Assembly: GCA_937951875.1 (NCBI GenBank) | Contig: CALGAN010000038.1 | Location: 1 to 43,748, forward strand | DNA from: an uncultured Alkalilimnicola sp. | Lineage (GTDB): Bacteria > Pseudomonadota > Gammaproteobacteria > Nitrococcales > AK92 | DNA: 43,748 nt | Reading direction: 5' to 3' | Shown: piece after piece, positions 6,904 through 15,138 of the stretch | Numbering within the stretch: the stretch's first letter is position 1 | Layout: each line of letters starts with the position of its first letter | Translations under genes and position numbers: made by a program | The notes under the pieces: model-generated | Seen by the model: only the letters and a program-made list of their open reading frames with translations | Told to the model about the DNA's origin: nothing | Databases searched by the model: none

Positions 6904-8973
6904 TCAGCTCGGCTCGGCCAGTTCCGCCAGCAGCGCCTGCTGGGCCGAGAAGCCGGGGCCGTTCTGCGGGGTGAGCCGCCGGTACTGGCCGTCGCTGCCC
7001 AGCATCCAGGTCTGGCTGTCGTCGCGCAGGTAGTAGTCGAGATCGCGCAGCACCCGCGCCTTGAGCTCCGGGTCGAGCACGGGGAAGGCGACCTCGACCC
7101 GGCGGAAGAAGTTGCGTTCCATCCAGTCGGCGCTGGAGAGGTAGACCTCGGGATCGCCGTCGTTGCCGAAGTAGTAGACGCGGGTGTGTTCGAGGAAGCG
7201 GCCGACCACCGAGCGGACCCGGATTCGCTCGGAAACGCCGGGCACCTCCGGGCGCAGCGAGCACATGCCGCGCACGATCAGATCGATCTCCACGCCGTCG
7301 ATCGAGGCCTGGTACAGCGCCTGGATCACCTGCGGCTCGACCAGTGCGTTGAGCTTGGCGATGATCCGCGCCGGTCGGCCGGCACGGGCCAGCTCGGCCT
7401 CGCGCTCGATCTTGCGCAGCAGGGCGGCGTGCAGGGTGAACGGCGACTGCAGCAGGCAATGCAGGTCGGTGACCCGGCCTAGGCTGGTCAACTGTAGGAA
7501 CACCTTGTGCACGTCCTCGCCGATCAGCGGGTTGCAGGTGAACAGCCCGTAGTCGGTGTACAGGCGTGCGGTGCGGGTGTGGTAGTTGCCGGTGCCCAGG
7601 TGCACGTAGTTGACCAGGCGCCGGCCCTCGCGCCGCACCACCAGGATCATCTTAGCGTGGGTCTTGTGGCCGACCACGCCGTACACCACGTGCGCGCCGG
7701 CGTCCTGCAGGCGGTTGGCCAGGGCGATGTTGGCTTCCTCGTCGAAGCGTGCCCGCAGCTCGATGACCGCGGTCACTTCCTTGCCGGCGCGGGCGGCCTG
7801 CACCAGGGCGTCGACGATCGCCGAATCGGGGCCGGTCCGGTACAGGGTCTGCTTGATCGCCAGTACCTGCGGATCGGTGGCGGCCTGGCGTACGAACTCC
7901 ACCACCGGCAGGAACGACTCGAACGGGTGGTGCAGCAGCAGATCCTGGGTGCGGATGCGCTCGAACAGCTCGCTGGCGCGCTTCACATCGAGGCGCAGCG
8001 ACGGTGTGAACGGCGGATACTTCAGGTCGGGCCGGTCCACCATGTCGTAGATCGCCATCAGGCGATTGAGGTTGACCGGGCCGTTGACCTGGTAGAGCGC
8101 GTCGCGGCTGAGCTCGAACTCCTCGAGCAGGAAATCGGCGAGATCCTCCGGGCAGTTGGCGGCCACCTCCAGGCGCACCGCGTCGCCGTAGCGGCGCGAC
8201 AGCAGCTCGCCCTCCATGGCGCGCAGCAGATCGTCCACTTCCTCCTCGTCGACGAACAGGTCGCTGTTGCGGGTGACCCGGAATTGGTAGCAGCCCTTGA
8301 CGGTCATGCCGGGAAACAGCTGCTGGTCGACGTAGGCGTGGATGATCGACGACAGGAACACGAAGTCGTAGCGGCCCGGCTCGGACGGCAGCTGGATCAG
8401 CCGCGGCAGGGCGCGCGGCGCCTGTACCACCGCGAAGCCGCCGGAGCGGCCGAAGGCATCCTTGCCTTCCAGTTGGACGATGAAGTTGAGGCTCTTGTTG
8501 AGCACCCTCGGGAAGGGATGGGCCGGATCGAGGCCGAGCGGGCTGATGATCGGCAGCACCTCGTTCTGGAAGTAGTCCTGCAGCCAGGCGATCTGTTCGG
8601 GCGTCCATTCGGCGCGGCGCAGGAAGCGGATGTTCTGCCGTTCCAGCTCGGGGATCAGCACCTCGTTGAGTACCCGGTACTGTTCCTCGACCAGCTCGTG
8701 CGCCTGCTGACAGACCGCCGCGTACACCTCCTGCGGCGGGCGGTTGTCGGGGCCGGCCTGGACCGAGCCCATTTCCACCGCCTGCATCAGGCCGGCCACG
8801 CGGATCTCGAAGAACTCGTCGAGGTTGGTGCTGGAGATGCACAGAAAGCGCAGCCGCTCCAGCAACGGCACCGATTCGTCCAGCGCCTGCTCCAGAACCC
8901 GGCGGTTGAAGGCGAGCAGGCTGAGTTGGCGGTTGAGATACAGATCCGGTTGACGTAAGTCGACGCTGTCCAT
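6904..8973 (-). CDS. ppk1: polyphosphate kinase 1
   Basis: A 689-residue protein, almost the exact length of E. coli PPK (688). It makes polyphosphate from ATP at the membrane through a phospho-histidine intermediate. The N-terminal domain opens with YLNRQLSLLAFNRRVLEQA and contains STNLDEFFEIRVAGL. The two PLD-like histidines are present: His439 in KTHAKM and His596 in FLEHTRVYYF (E. coli His435 and His592). The ATP-binding region YVHLGTGNYHTRTARLYTDYGLF is intact. The ATG read from 8973 starts right before the conserved LNRELS-type motif. It converges on ppx with a 76-base gap, so the two are transcribed separately rather than as the ppk-ppx operon of enterics. Confidence 0.96.
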   Translation of the reverse strand: MDSVDLRQPDLYLNRQLSLLAFNRRVLEQALDESVPLLERLRFLCISSTNLDEFFEIRVAGLMQAVEMGSVQAGPDNRPPQEVYAAVCQQAHELVEEQYRVLNEVLIPELERQNIRFLRRAEWTPEQIAWLQDYFQNEVLPIISPLGLDPAHPFPRVLNKSLNFIVQLEGKDAFGRSGGFAVVQAPRALPRLIQLPSEPGRYDFVFLSSIIHAYVDQQLFPGMTVKGCYQFRVTRNSDLFVDEEEVDDLLRAMEGELLSRRYGDAVRLEVAANCPEDLADFLLEEFELSRDALYQVNGPVNLNRLMAIYDMVDRPDLKYPPFTPSLRLDVKRASELFERIRTQDLLLHHPFESFLPVVEFVRQAATDPQVLAIKQTLYRTGPDSAIVDALVQAARAGKEVTAVIELRARFDEEANIALANRLQDAGAHVVYGVVGHKTHAKMILVVRREGRRLVNYVHLGTGNYHTRTARLYTDYGLFTCNPLIGEDVHKVFLQLTSLGRVTDLHCLLQSPFTLHAALLRKIEREAELARAGRPARIIAKLNALVEPQVIQALYQASIDGVEIDLIVRGMCSLRPEVPGVSERIRVRSVVGRFLEHTRVYYFGNDGDPEVYLSSADWMERNFFRRVEVAFPVLDPELKARVLRDLDYYLRDDSQTWMLGSDGQYRRLTPQNGPGFSAQQALLAELAEPS

Positions 8974-9140
8974 GTACGAATTCTTTATTGCGCGCGGCGC
9001 GTATATCGCGAAAACCTGATCCCAGTGTGACCGAGATCGGGGGCTCGGCGCCAGCGGGGGGAGGCCCTGGTCGAGACGGCCGCGGCCATGGTAGATAGAA
9101 AGATTGGCGCCTCGACCGGCTAGGTTCTCAAGGAAACGAT

Positions 9141-9917
9141 ATGCGCATCGCCACTCTGCTATTCGGTTTGCTGCTCGCCTTCGGCGCCAATGCGGCGCTG
9201 GTGACCGAAACGGTGGAATACCGGCACGGCGGACAAGTGTTCAAGGGCTACCTGGCGTACGACGACACCCACCTGGAGCGGCGCCCGGGCATTTTGGTGG
9301 TGCCGGAATGGTGGGGTATCAACGATTACGTCAAGGCCCGGGCCGAACAGCTGGCGGACATGGGCTATCTGGCGTTCGTGGTGGACATGTACGGCGACGG
9401 CCGCGTCACCGACGACCCCAAGCGTGCGGCACAGTGGGCGGGCCAGGTGCGGGGTACGCCGCTGATGCGCGAGCGCGTCGTCGCTGGGCTGGAGGTGCTG
9501 CGCCGCCATGCGCTGGCGTCGCCGCAGGATATCGCCGCCATCGGCTTCTGCTTCGGCGGCGGCGGGGTGCTGGAGCTGGCCTACAGCGGCGCCGACGTGC
9601 GCGGCGTGGTCAGCTTCCACGGCAACCTGCCGGCACTCGAGCCTCGGGACGCGGCGCGGATCAAGGCGCGCGTGCTGGTGCTGCACGGCGCCGACGATCC
9701 GTTTGTGAAAGCCGAGGAAGTGGTGGCCTTCGTCGAGGGCATGCGCCGGGCCAAGACCGATTGGCACATGGTGGTGTACGGCAACGCGGTGCACGCCTTC
9801 ACCAATCCGGACGCCGACACTGCCGGCATTCCCGGCGTGGCCTATAACGAGCTGGCGGCGGAACGCGCCTGGGGCCACATGCAGGATTTCTTCGCCGAGA
9901 TCTTCACGCCGAACTGA
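9141..9917 (+). CDS. secreted dienelactone hydrolase family protein
   Basis: A 258-residue alpha/beta-hydrolase with a signal peptide (MRIATLLFGLLLAFGANA, cleavage near residue 18). The dienelactone hydrolase family uses a Cys-Asp-His triad: here Cys137 in GFCFGGG, Asp185/186 in HGADDPFV and His218 in NAVHAFTNP. The natural substrate is unknown; many periplasmic members are general esterases or lactonases rather than true dienelactone hydrolases. AAGGAA sits five to six bases before the ATG. It is a single gene, diverging from ppk1 and converging on the pat gene with a gap of only 15 bases. Confidence 0.88.
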   Translation: MRIATLLFGLLLAFGANAALVTETVEYRHGGQVFKGYLAYDDTHLERRPGILVVPEWWGINDYVKARAEQLADMGYLAFVVDMYGDGRVTDDPKRAAQWAGQVRGTPLMRERVVAGLEVLRRHALASPQDIAAIGFCFGGGGVLELAYSGADVRGVVSFHGNLPALEPRDAARIKARVLVLHGADDPFVKAEEVVAFVEGMRRAKTDWHMVVYGNAVHAFTNPDADTAGIPGVAYNELAAERAWGHMQDFFAEIFTPN

Positions 9918-9932
9918 CCGCGGCGGCCGCCG

Positions 9933-12614
9933 CTATTGCAGCGGCCGCTCCACGACCTTGATGTTGTAGTCGTCCGGGCTGGTGTGGATGCTGAAGCCCA
10001 GCTTCTTCATCAGCGCCAGCATCTTGGTGTTGTTGGACAATACCTCGCCGCGCATGGTCTTGAGGCCGCGGGAGGCGGCGGTTTCGATCAGCGCCTTCAT
10101 CAGCCGCGTGCCCAGCCCTTTGCCCTGCAGCTGATCGCCGACCACGATCGCGAACTCGCAGCTTTCGCCGTCGGGCAGCGTCGTGTAGCGGGCCACGCCC
10201 AGCTGCTGCTCGCGGCCGTCCACCACGCGGGTGGCGATCAGCGCCATCTCGCGGTCGTAGTCGATCTGGGTGAAGCGCACCAGCATGCTGGGGGTGAGTT
10301 CGTTGAGCGTCTCCATGAAGCGGAAGTACTTCGCTTCCATGGACAGGTTGTGCACGAACTCCTTCTCCATCTCCGCGTCTTCCGGACGGATCGGGCGGAT
10401 GGTGAGATCGGTGCCGTCGCTGAGCCGGATCTCCTGCACCAGGTGGGTGGGGTAGGGGTAGACCGCCATGTGCGCGTAGGGGTCGGCGCCCGAGGGCGGG
10501 AAGTCGACCACGAAGCGCGCGTCCACCGCCAGCACGCCTTCCTCGTCCACCACCAGGGGGTTGATGTCCAGCTCGCGGATGTAGGGTAGCTTGCAGACCA
10601 TGTCCGAGGTGCGCAGCAGCACCTGCAGCAGCGCCTCCTCGTTGACCGCCGGCAAGTTCTGGTAGGCGCGCAGGATGCGCGCCACGCGGGTGCGATTGAT
10701 CAGGTCGCGGGCGATGAACTCATTGAGCGGCGGCAGCGCCACCGCCCGGTCGCGGATCAGCTCGACCATGGTGCCGCCGGCGCCGAAGGTCAGCACCGGG
10801 CCGAACACCGGATCGCGCGCCACGCCGACGATCAGCTCGCGGCCGTTGGGCTTGCCATGCATGCGCTCGACCGTCACGCCGGTGATAGTGGCGTCGGGGC
10901 GGGCGTTGCGCGCCGCCGCCATCAGGTCGGTGAAGGCGTTGCGCACCGCCTGGGCGTTGCTGATGTTGAGCCGCACGCCGCCGACCACCGACTTATGGGT
11001 GATGTCCGGCGAACTGATCTTCATCGCCACCGGATAGCCGAGCGACTCCGCCAGGATCAGCGCTTCGGCGGCGGTGCGCGCTTCCACGGTGCGCACCACC
11101 GGGATGCCGAAGGCAGTCAGCAGTGCCTTCGACTCCATCAGGGACAAGGTGTGGCGGCCCTCGGACAGCGCGTTCTCGATGATCAGGCGCGCGCCCTGGA
11201 CGTTCGGCTCCAGGCGGTTGATGGCGGAGCCCGGCACCTGCATCAGCAGGCGCTGGTTGTGGTGGTACTGCGCCAAGTAGTTGAACGCTTCCACCGCCGC
11301 CTCGGGCGTTTCGAAATGCGGCACGCGACTGCCGGCCAGACGCTCGCGCGCCTGCTGCACCTGGTTTTCGCCCATCCAGCAGGTGAGGATCGGCTTGTCG
11401 GTGGTCTTGGCGACTTCCAGCACCTGCTCGGCCACCTGCAGCGGTTCGCTGTTGGCCTGCGGCGCCAGCATCGCCAGCACGCCGTCGACGTTGTCGTCGG
11501 CGGCGCAGGCGGTGAGCGCGTCGCGGTAACGTTCCGGGGTGGCGTCAGCCAGCAAGTCGACCGGATTGCTCAGATTGCTGCGGCTCGGCAGCAGCGTCCG
11601 CAGCCGCTGCTGGGTGGTCTCGGTCAGCTCGGGGATGGTCAGGCCGAGATCGACGGCGCGGTCGGTAGCGATGATGCCGGGGCCGCCGCCGTTGGTGAGG
11701 ATGGCCAGCCGCTTGCCGTTGGCGCGGTAGCCGGTGGAGAGCACCGCCGCCGCCGAGAACAGCTGCTCGATGGTCAGGGCGCGCACCGCGCCGGCTCGGG
11801 CCAGGGCGGCGTCGAATACGTCGTCGGCGCCCACCAGCGCGCCGGAGTGGGAGATGGCCGCGCGGGTGCCCTCGGCGTGGCGGCCGGCCTTGATCACGAT
11901 CACCGGCTTGATGCGTGCGGCGGCGCGCAGGCCGCTCATGAAGCGACGCGCGTTGTGGATGCCCTCGACGTACAGCAGGATGCTGCGGGTGTCGCGGTCG
12001 ATGGCCAGGAAGTCGAGCACGTCGCCGAAGTCGACATCGAGCGTGTCGCCCAGCGACACCATGCAGGAGAAACCGATCTTGCGGGCGTAGGCCCAGTCGA
12101 GGATGGCGTTGCAGATCGCCCCCGACTGCGATACCAGCGCCAGATTGCCAGGCAGCGCTTGATTGCGGCTGTTGGTGGCGTTGAGGCCGATCCCAGGGCG
12201 CATCAGGCCGACACAGTCCGGCCCGATGATGCGGATGCCGTACTTGCGCGCCGCCTCCAGAATCGCTCTTTCCTTCTTGACGCCGCTGCTGCCCAGCGGC
12301 CGGAAGCTCGGCGACAGCACCACCGCCGCTTTGATGCCGCGGCCAGCGCACTGCTGGATCACGTCCGGCACGGTCGCCGTCGGGCTGGCGATCACCGCCA
12401 GGTCGATCGCCTCGGGGATGGCGCCGACCGTCGGGTAACTCTTGACCCCGCCGACGGTGGCGTGGCGCGGATTGACCGGGAACAGCGCGCCCTTGAAGCC
12501 GCCGCCGCTCAGGTTCTGGAACACCCGTTGACCCGCCGAGCCCGGCCGGTCGCTGGCGCCGACCACGGCGATCGCGGCTGGATTGAAGAAGTGACGCAGA
12601 TAGTGCGTGGTCAT
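9933..12614 (-). CDS. PatZ-like protein lysine acetyltransferase (acyl-CoA synthetase-like domains plus GNAT)
   Basis: An 893-residue protein with the domain order of PatZ/YfiQ and Pat. A CoA-binding Rossmann domain (AAIAVVGASDRPGSAGQ, near the start) and a succinyl-CoA-ligase-like region (LALVSQSGAICNAILDW, SHSGALVG) come first. An ATP-grasp domain follows (ALLTAFGIPVV, VAMKISSPDITHKSVVGGV, TFGAGGTMVEL). A C-terminal GNAT domain (LGVARYTTLPDGESCEFAIVVGDQLQGKGLGTRLM) ends the protein. Such enzymes acetylate lysines of acetyl-CoA synthetase and other metabolic enzymes. The ATG read from 12614 has GGAAGGGG in front. An alternative upstream start lacks both domain content and a ribosome site. 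It diverges from a TetR regulator. Length is close to E. coli PatZ (886). Confidence 0.92.
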   Translation of the reverse strand: MTTHYLRHFFNPAAIAVVGASDRPGSAGQRVFQNLSGGGFKGALFPVNPRHATVGGVKSYPTVGAIPEAIDLAVIASPTATVPDVIQQCAGRGIKAAVVLSPSFRPLGSSGVKKERAILEAARKYGIRIIGPDCVGLMRPGIGLNATNSRNQALPGNLALVSQSGAICNAILDWAYARKIGFSCMVSLGDTLDVDFGDVLDFLAIDRDTRSILLYVEGIHNARRFMSGLRAAARIKPVIVIKAGRHAEGTRAAISHSGALVGADDVFDAALARAGAVRALTIEQLFSAAAVLSTGYRANGKRLAILTNGGGPGIIATDRAVDLGLTIPELTETTQQRLRTLLPSRSNLSNPVDLLADATPERYRDALTACAADDNVDGVLAMLAPQANSEPLQVAEQVLEVAKTTDKPILTCWMGENQVQQARERLAGSRVPHFETPEAAVEAFNYLAQYHHNQRLLMQVPGSAINRLEPNVQGARLIIENALSEGRHTLSLMESKALLTAFGIPVVRTVEARTAAEALILAESLGYPVAMKISSPDITHKSVVGGVRLNISNAQAVRNAFTDLMAAARNARPDATITGVTVERMHGKPNGRELIVGVARDPVFGPVLTFGAGGTMVELIRDRAVALPPLNEFIARDLINRTRVARILRAYQNLPAVNEEALLQVLLRTSDMVCKLPYIRELDINPLVVDEEGVLAVDARFVVDFPPSGADPYAHMAVYPYPTHLVQEIRLSDGTDLTIRPIRPEDAEMEKEFVHNLSMEAKYFRFMETLNELTPSMLVRFTQIDYDREMALIATRVVDGREQQLGVARYTTLPDGESCEFAIVVGDQLQGKGLGTRLMKALIETAASRGLKTMRGEVLSNNTKMLALMKKLGFSIHTSPDDYNIKVVERPLQ

Positions 12615-12721
12615 AGTGCCCCTTCCGATGACCCAAGCGCGTGGCGGGTGCGGACCGCCTCGAGTCCGGCAACCATCCGTAGAATAACGTGGCTGGCCAT
12701 GAAGTGGAGACTTCGAGCGGG

Positions 12722-12750
12722 CCTGACCGAACGGACGCAAGCGCTATAAT
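12722..12750 (+). promoter_or_regulatory. sigma70-type promoter of the first TetR gene
   Basis: A perfect -10 hexamer TATAAT at 12745-12750 is preceded by CTGACC (12723-12728), a fair -35 at 16 bases. Transcription would start about 12757, leaving a leader of about 25 bases before the TTG start at 12782. A small inverted repeat GAAGT-GGAG-ACTTC (12701-12714) just upstream could be a regulator site for either divergent gene. Confidence 0.5.
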
Positions 12751-12781
12751 GCGCACCGCGATTCATGCAGGAGTGGCCGTT

Positions 12782-13438
12782 TTGAAGAACGCTCAGCCGA
12801 TCAGCCGCAGCGCGCGCCGCCGCTTGCAGACGCGCACCGCACTCATCGACGCCGGACATGCGGTGATGGCGGAGAAGGGGCTGGAAGGGGCCACCATCAA
12901 CGAGATCACCGAGGCCGCCGACGTCGGGTTCGGCTCCTTTTATAACCACTTCGAGTCGAAGGAAGCGCTGTTCGCTGCGGTGATCGACAGCAAGGTCGAG
13001 CCGGTGTGCCGGCGGCTCGACGGTCTGCGCCAGCACAGCCACGACTGCGCGGAGCTGCTCGCCGCCGGCATCCGCCATGCCCTGCGCCTGGTCTGCGAGG
13101 ACCGCACCTGGGGCTGGTTCATCTACCGCATCGGCCCGTGGATGCTGCGGCATCAGGCCGGGCTGGTCGGGCTCATGGCGAGCCTCATCCGCTTCGGCAT
13201 CGAACGAGGGCGATTCCGCAGCGACGACCCGGACATGGCGGTGACGGTCGCCACCGGCGGCATCATCGCCACCATATCGGCCATGCTCTACAACGACATC
13301 GGCGCGGACGGGCCGGAGCGGGTGGCCCGCCAGTGTCTGGTGCTGTTGGGCATTCCGGCGGAGGAGGCCGAGGAGATCTGCCGCCGTCCGCTGCCGCCGC
13401 TCGACGCCGTGCCTGCGCGCGAGCCGGACGCGATCTGA
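12782..13438 (+). CDS. TetR/AcrR-family transcriptional regulator (paralogue 1)
   Basis: A 218-residue regulator. The N-terminal helix-turn-helix is clear: ALIDAGHAVMAEKGLEGATINEITEAADVGFGSFYNHFESKEALF. The C-terminal part is a divergent ligand-binding domain (WGWFIYRIGPWMLR, then FRSDDPDMAVTVATGGIIATI). The start is best placed at the TTG at 12782, with GCAGGAG eight bases upstream; this lies after the TATAAT promoter. A GTG at 12773 is in frame but overlaps the ribosome site. The ligand is unknown. It diverges from the pat gene and is followed by a paralogue with the same FGSFYNHF-K-EA core, so the pair probably arose by duplication. Confidence 0.88.
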   Translation: MKNAQPISRSARRRLQTRTALIDAGHAVMAEKGLEGATINEITEAADVGFGSFYNHFESKEALFAAVIDSKVEPVCRRLDGLRQHSHDCAELLAAGIRHALRLVCEDRTWGWFIYRIGPWMLRHQAGLVGLMASLIRFGIERGRFRSDDPDMAVTVATGGIIATISAMLYNDIGADGPERVARQCLVLLGIPAEEAEEICRRPLPPLDAVPAREPDAI

Positions 13439-13465
13439 GCCGGTAGCGACCCGGCGCCAAGGGCT

Positions 13466-13495
13466 GCGTTCCGCTCGCGGCCGTCCCGCTCCCGC
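13466..13495 (-). repeat. REP-like element
   Basis: Read on the minus strand, GCGGGAGCGG is followed closely by GGCCGCGA and then AACGC. The same blocks occur in both arms of the REP-like pair at 43571-43633. This resembles the GGGAGCGG...CGCGAA core of Pseudomonas-type REP sequences. It lies in the gap between the two TetR genes. Confidence 0.4.
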
Positions 13496-13570
13496 ACCAT
13501 GCTCCTGGACTAGCCGCGCCTTCGCTAGGCGACGTCGATTTTTCACCTGTTCTCCGTAATTTACGTCCGC

Positions 13571-13594
13571 CGATGGTTTGCCATCGCCTATAAA
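13571..13594 (+). promoter_or_regulatory. inverted repeat overlapping a -10, probable operator of the second TetR gene
   Basis: CGATGG-TTTG-CCATCG (13571-13586) is a perfect inverted repeat. TATAAA (13589-13594), a good -10, starts two bases later. The repeat would cover the spacer and -35 area, the usual place for a TetR-type autorepressor. No good -35 hexamer is seen. Confidence 0.4.
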
Positions 13595-13649
13595 TGACAA
13601 TATGATCAGTTCTGATGGCTGTGACTTGATCTAGAGCAGGATGAGGGCC

Positions 13650-14294
13650 ATGTCCGAGGTGGTCGATATTCGGCGCATGCAACCGCGCCGGCACAATACG
13701 CGAGCGCGGTTGGTGCGGGCGGCGCAGACGGTGATCGCCGACTGCGGGCTGCAGAACGCGACGGTGCTCGAGATTACCGAGCGCGCCAACGTGGCTTTCG
13801 GCTCGTTCTACAACCACTTCCGCGACAAGGAAGCGGTGGTGCGCGCGGTGGTCGAGGAACTGCGGCGGGAACTGACTGAGGGTTGGAACGCCCTGCCGGC
13901 GCGCTTCCCGGATCCGGCCGAGCGGCTGACGGTCGCGCTCTACGGCGCCTTCGCCCGGATCGGCGACGATCCGAAATGGGCCTGGGCGCTGTACCGCTCG
14001 GCGCCGGCGCTGCTCGGCGAGGGCGAGCCTTTGTTCGGCTGGTTGCACCAGTGCATCACCGAAGGGGTGGCGCAGGGCCGTTTCCGCGCGCTGGACCCGG
14101 ATCTGGCCACGGCCGCATTCATCGGCGGCATGCTCGCGGTGCTGGTGGCGGGGCTCAAACGCGAGATGGAGCCGATGCCGCCGGAGTATCTCACCGCCCA
14201 ATGCCTGCTGCCGCTGGGCGTGGACCCGGCCCAGACGCTGGCTTTCTGCCGTCGCTTGCGCGAGCGCCGCGCCGCCGCCGAGCGCGCCCTCTGA
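13650..14294 (+). CDS. TetR/AcrR-family transcriptional regulator (paralogue 2)
   Basis: A 214-residue regulator with the helix-turn-helix LVRAAQTVIADCGLQNATVLEITERANVAFGSFYNHFRDKEAVV. The C-terminal domain (PKWAWALYRSAPALLGEGEPLFGWLHQCI, then FRALDPDLATAAFIGGML) parallels that of the gene just upstream. Shared landmarks (W-x-W, R-S/G-x-P, D-P-D-x-A) show a common origin. An ATG at 13641 and one at 13650 are in frame; the second (MSEVV) is preferred because the first sits directly on its own AGCAGG. The gene converges on the polysaccharide locus. Its ligand and target are unknown. Confidence 0.88.
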   Translation: MSEVVDIRRMQPRRHNTRARLVRAAQTVIADCGLQNATVLEITERANVAFGSFYNHFRDKEAVVRAVVEELRRELTEGWNALPARFPDPAERLTVALYGAFARIGDDPKWAWALYRSAPALLGEGEPLFGWLHQCITEGVAQGRFRALDPDLATAAFIGGMLAVLVAGLKREMEPMPPEYLTAQCLLPLGVDPAQTLAFCRRLRERRAAAERAL

Positions 14295-14307
14295 GCGCCG
14301 CCGCCGG

Positions 14308-15138
14308 CTACGACGGCGCCGGCGGGGTCGTGGCGCCGCCCGGCATCAGCCTGCGCCGTACCATCTGGCCGAGCACTTGAGCGGCGAACACCGGCAGGGC
14401 CAGTTGCCGGCGCGCCCGGGTTGGCTGGGTGACGAGCCGGTAGAACCACTCCAGACCGAGTGATCGGAACAGCGCTGGCGCGCGCGGCGGATGGCCGCAG
14501 ATGGCGTCGAAGGTGCCGCCCACACCCTGGCAGACCTTGACCCGCAGGCGATGTCGGTAGCGATCCAGCCACTGCTCCTGCCGTGGGCTGCCGAGGGCCA
14601 CGAACAGAATCTGCGCGCCCGAGGCGTTGATGCGCTCGATCAAAGCGTCCATTTCCTCTTCCGGCACATAGCCGTGCTGATGGCCGACGATGCGCAGGCC
14701 AGGATAGGCCTCCTGCAGCAGCCGCGCCGCGCGTTCGACGATCTCCGGCTTTGCGCCGTACAGGAACACCCCGTGACCGGTGCGCGCCGCCAGACGGCAG
14801 AGCTCGGGCATGAGCTCCGAGCCCGGGACGCGCCGCATGCGCGCCAGCCCTAATAAGCGCGCCGCTAGTACCACACCGATGCCGTCCGGCACCAGCAGAT
14901 CGCTGCTATCGAGTATGCGCAGCAGGCCGGGCGAGCGGCGGGCGGCCATGACTTTCTCCGGATTGACCGCGAGGATCACGCGGGTGCGGTCGCCGTTCAG
15001 GAAGGTGCTGACTTGGTCGAGCGCGGCGGGCATGTCGCGCACCGCGTCCACCGGTACGTCGAGGATGCGTATCCGCCGCGGGCGCGATGTCGGCCGCTCG
15101 CCGGAGGTCGGGACGGAATCGAGGTCGCTGCCGGTCAT
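14308..15138 (-). CDS. WecG/TagA/CpsF-family glycosyltransferase (GT26)
   Basis: A 276-residue cytoplasmic glycosyltransferase of the family that adds the second sugar (for example ManNAc or ManNAcA) onto undecaprenyl-diphosphate-GlcNAc. Family landmarks are present: VNPEKVMAARRSPGLLRILDSSDLLVPDGIGVV (about 59-91), FLYGAKPEIVERAARLL and FVALGSPRQEQWL, then GVGGTFDAICGHPPRAP near the C-terminus. The ATG read from 15138 overlaps the stop of the upstream gene in ATGA. The frame is open further upstream but without a start signal. It is the last gene of a three-gene minus-strand block beginning with the initiating phosphoglycosyltransferase, so it probably performs the second step of repeat-unit assembly. 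Confidence 0.88.
   Translation of the reverse strand: MTGSDLDSVPTSGERPTSRPRRIRILDVPVDAVRDMPAALDQVSTFLNGDRTRVILAVNPEKVMAARRSPGLLRILDSSDLLVPDGIGVVLAARLLGLARMRRVPGSELMPELCRLAARTGHGVFLYGAKPEIVERAARLLQEAYPGLRIVGHQHGYVPEEEMDALIERINASGAQILFVALGSPRQEQWLDRYRHRLRVKVCQGVGGTFDAICGHPPRAPALFRSLGLEWFYRLVTQPTRARRQLALPVFAAQVLGQMVRRRLMPGGATTPPAPS

Noticed and set aside
10857..12749. Long plus-strand open frame opposite pat
   Set aside because: Same reason: the acetyltransferase frame carries all family motifs, the opposite product does not.
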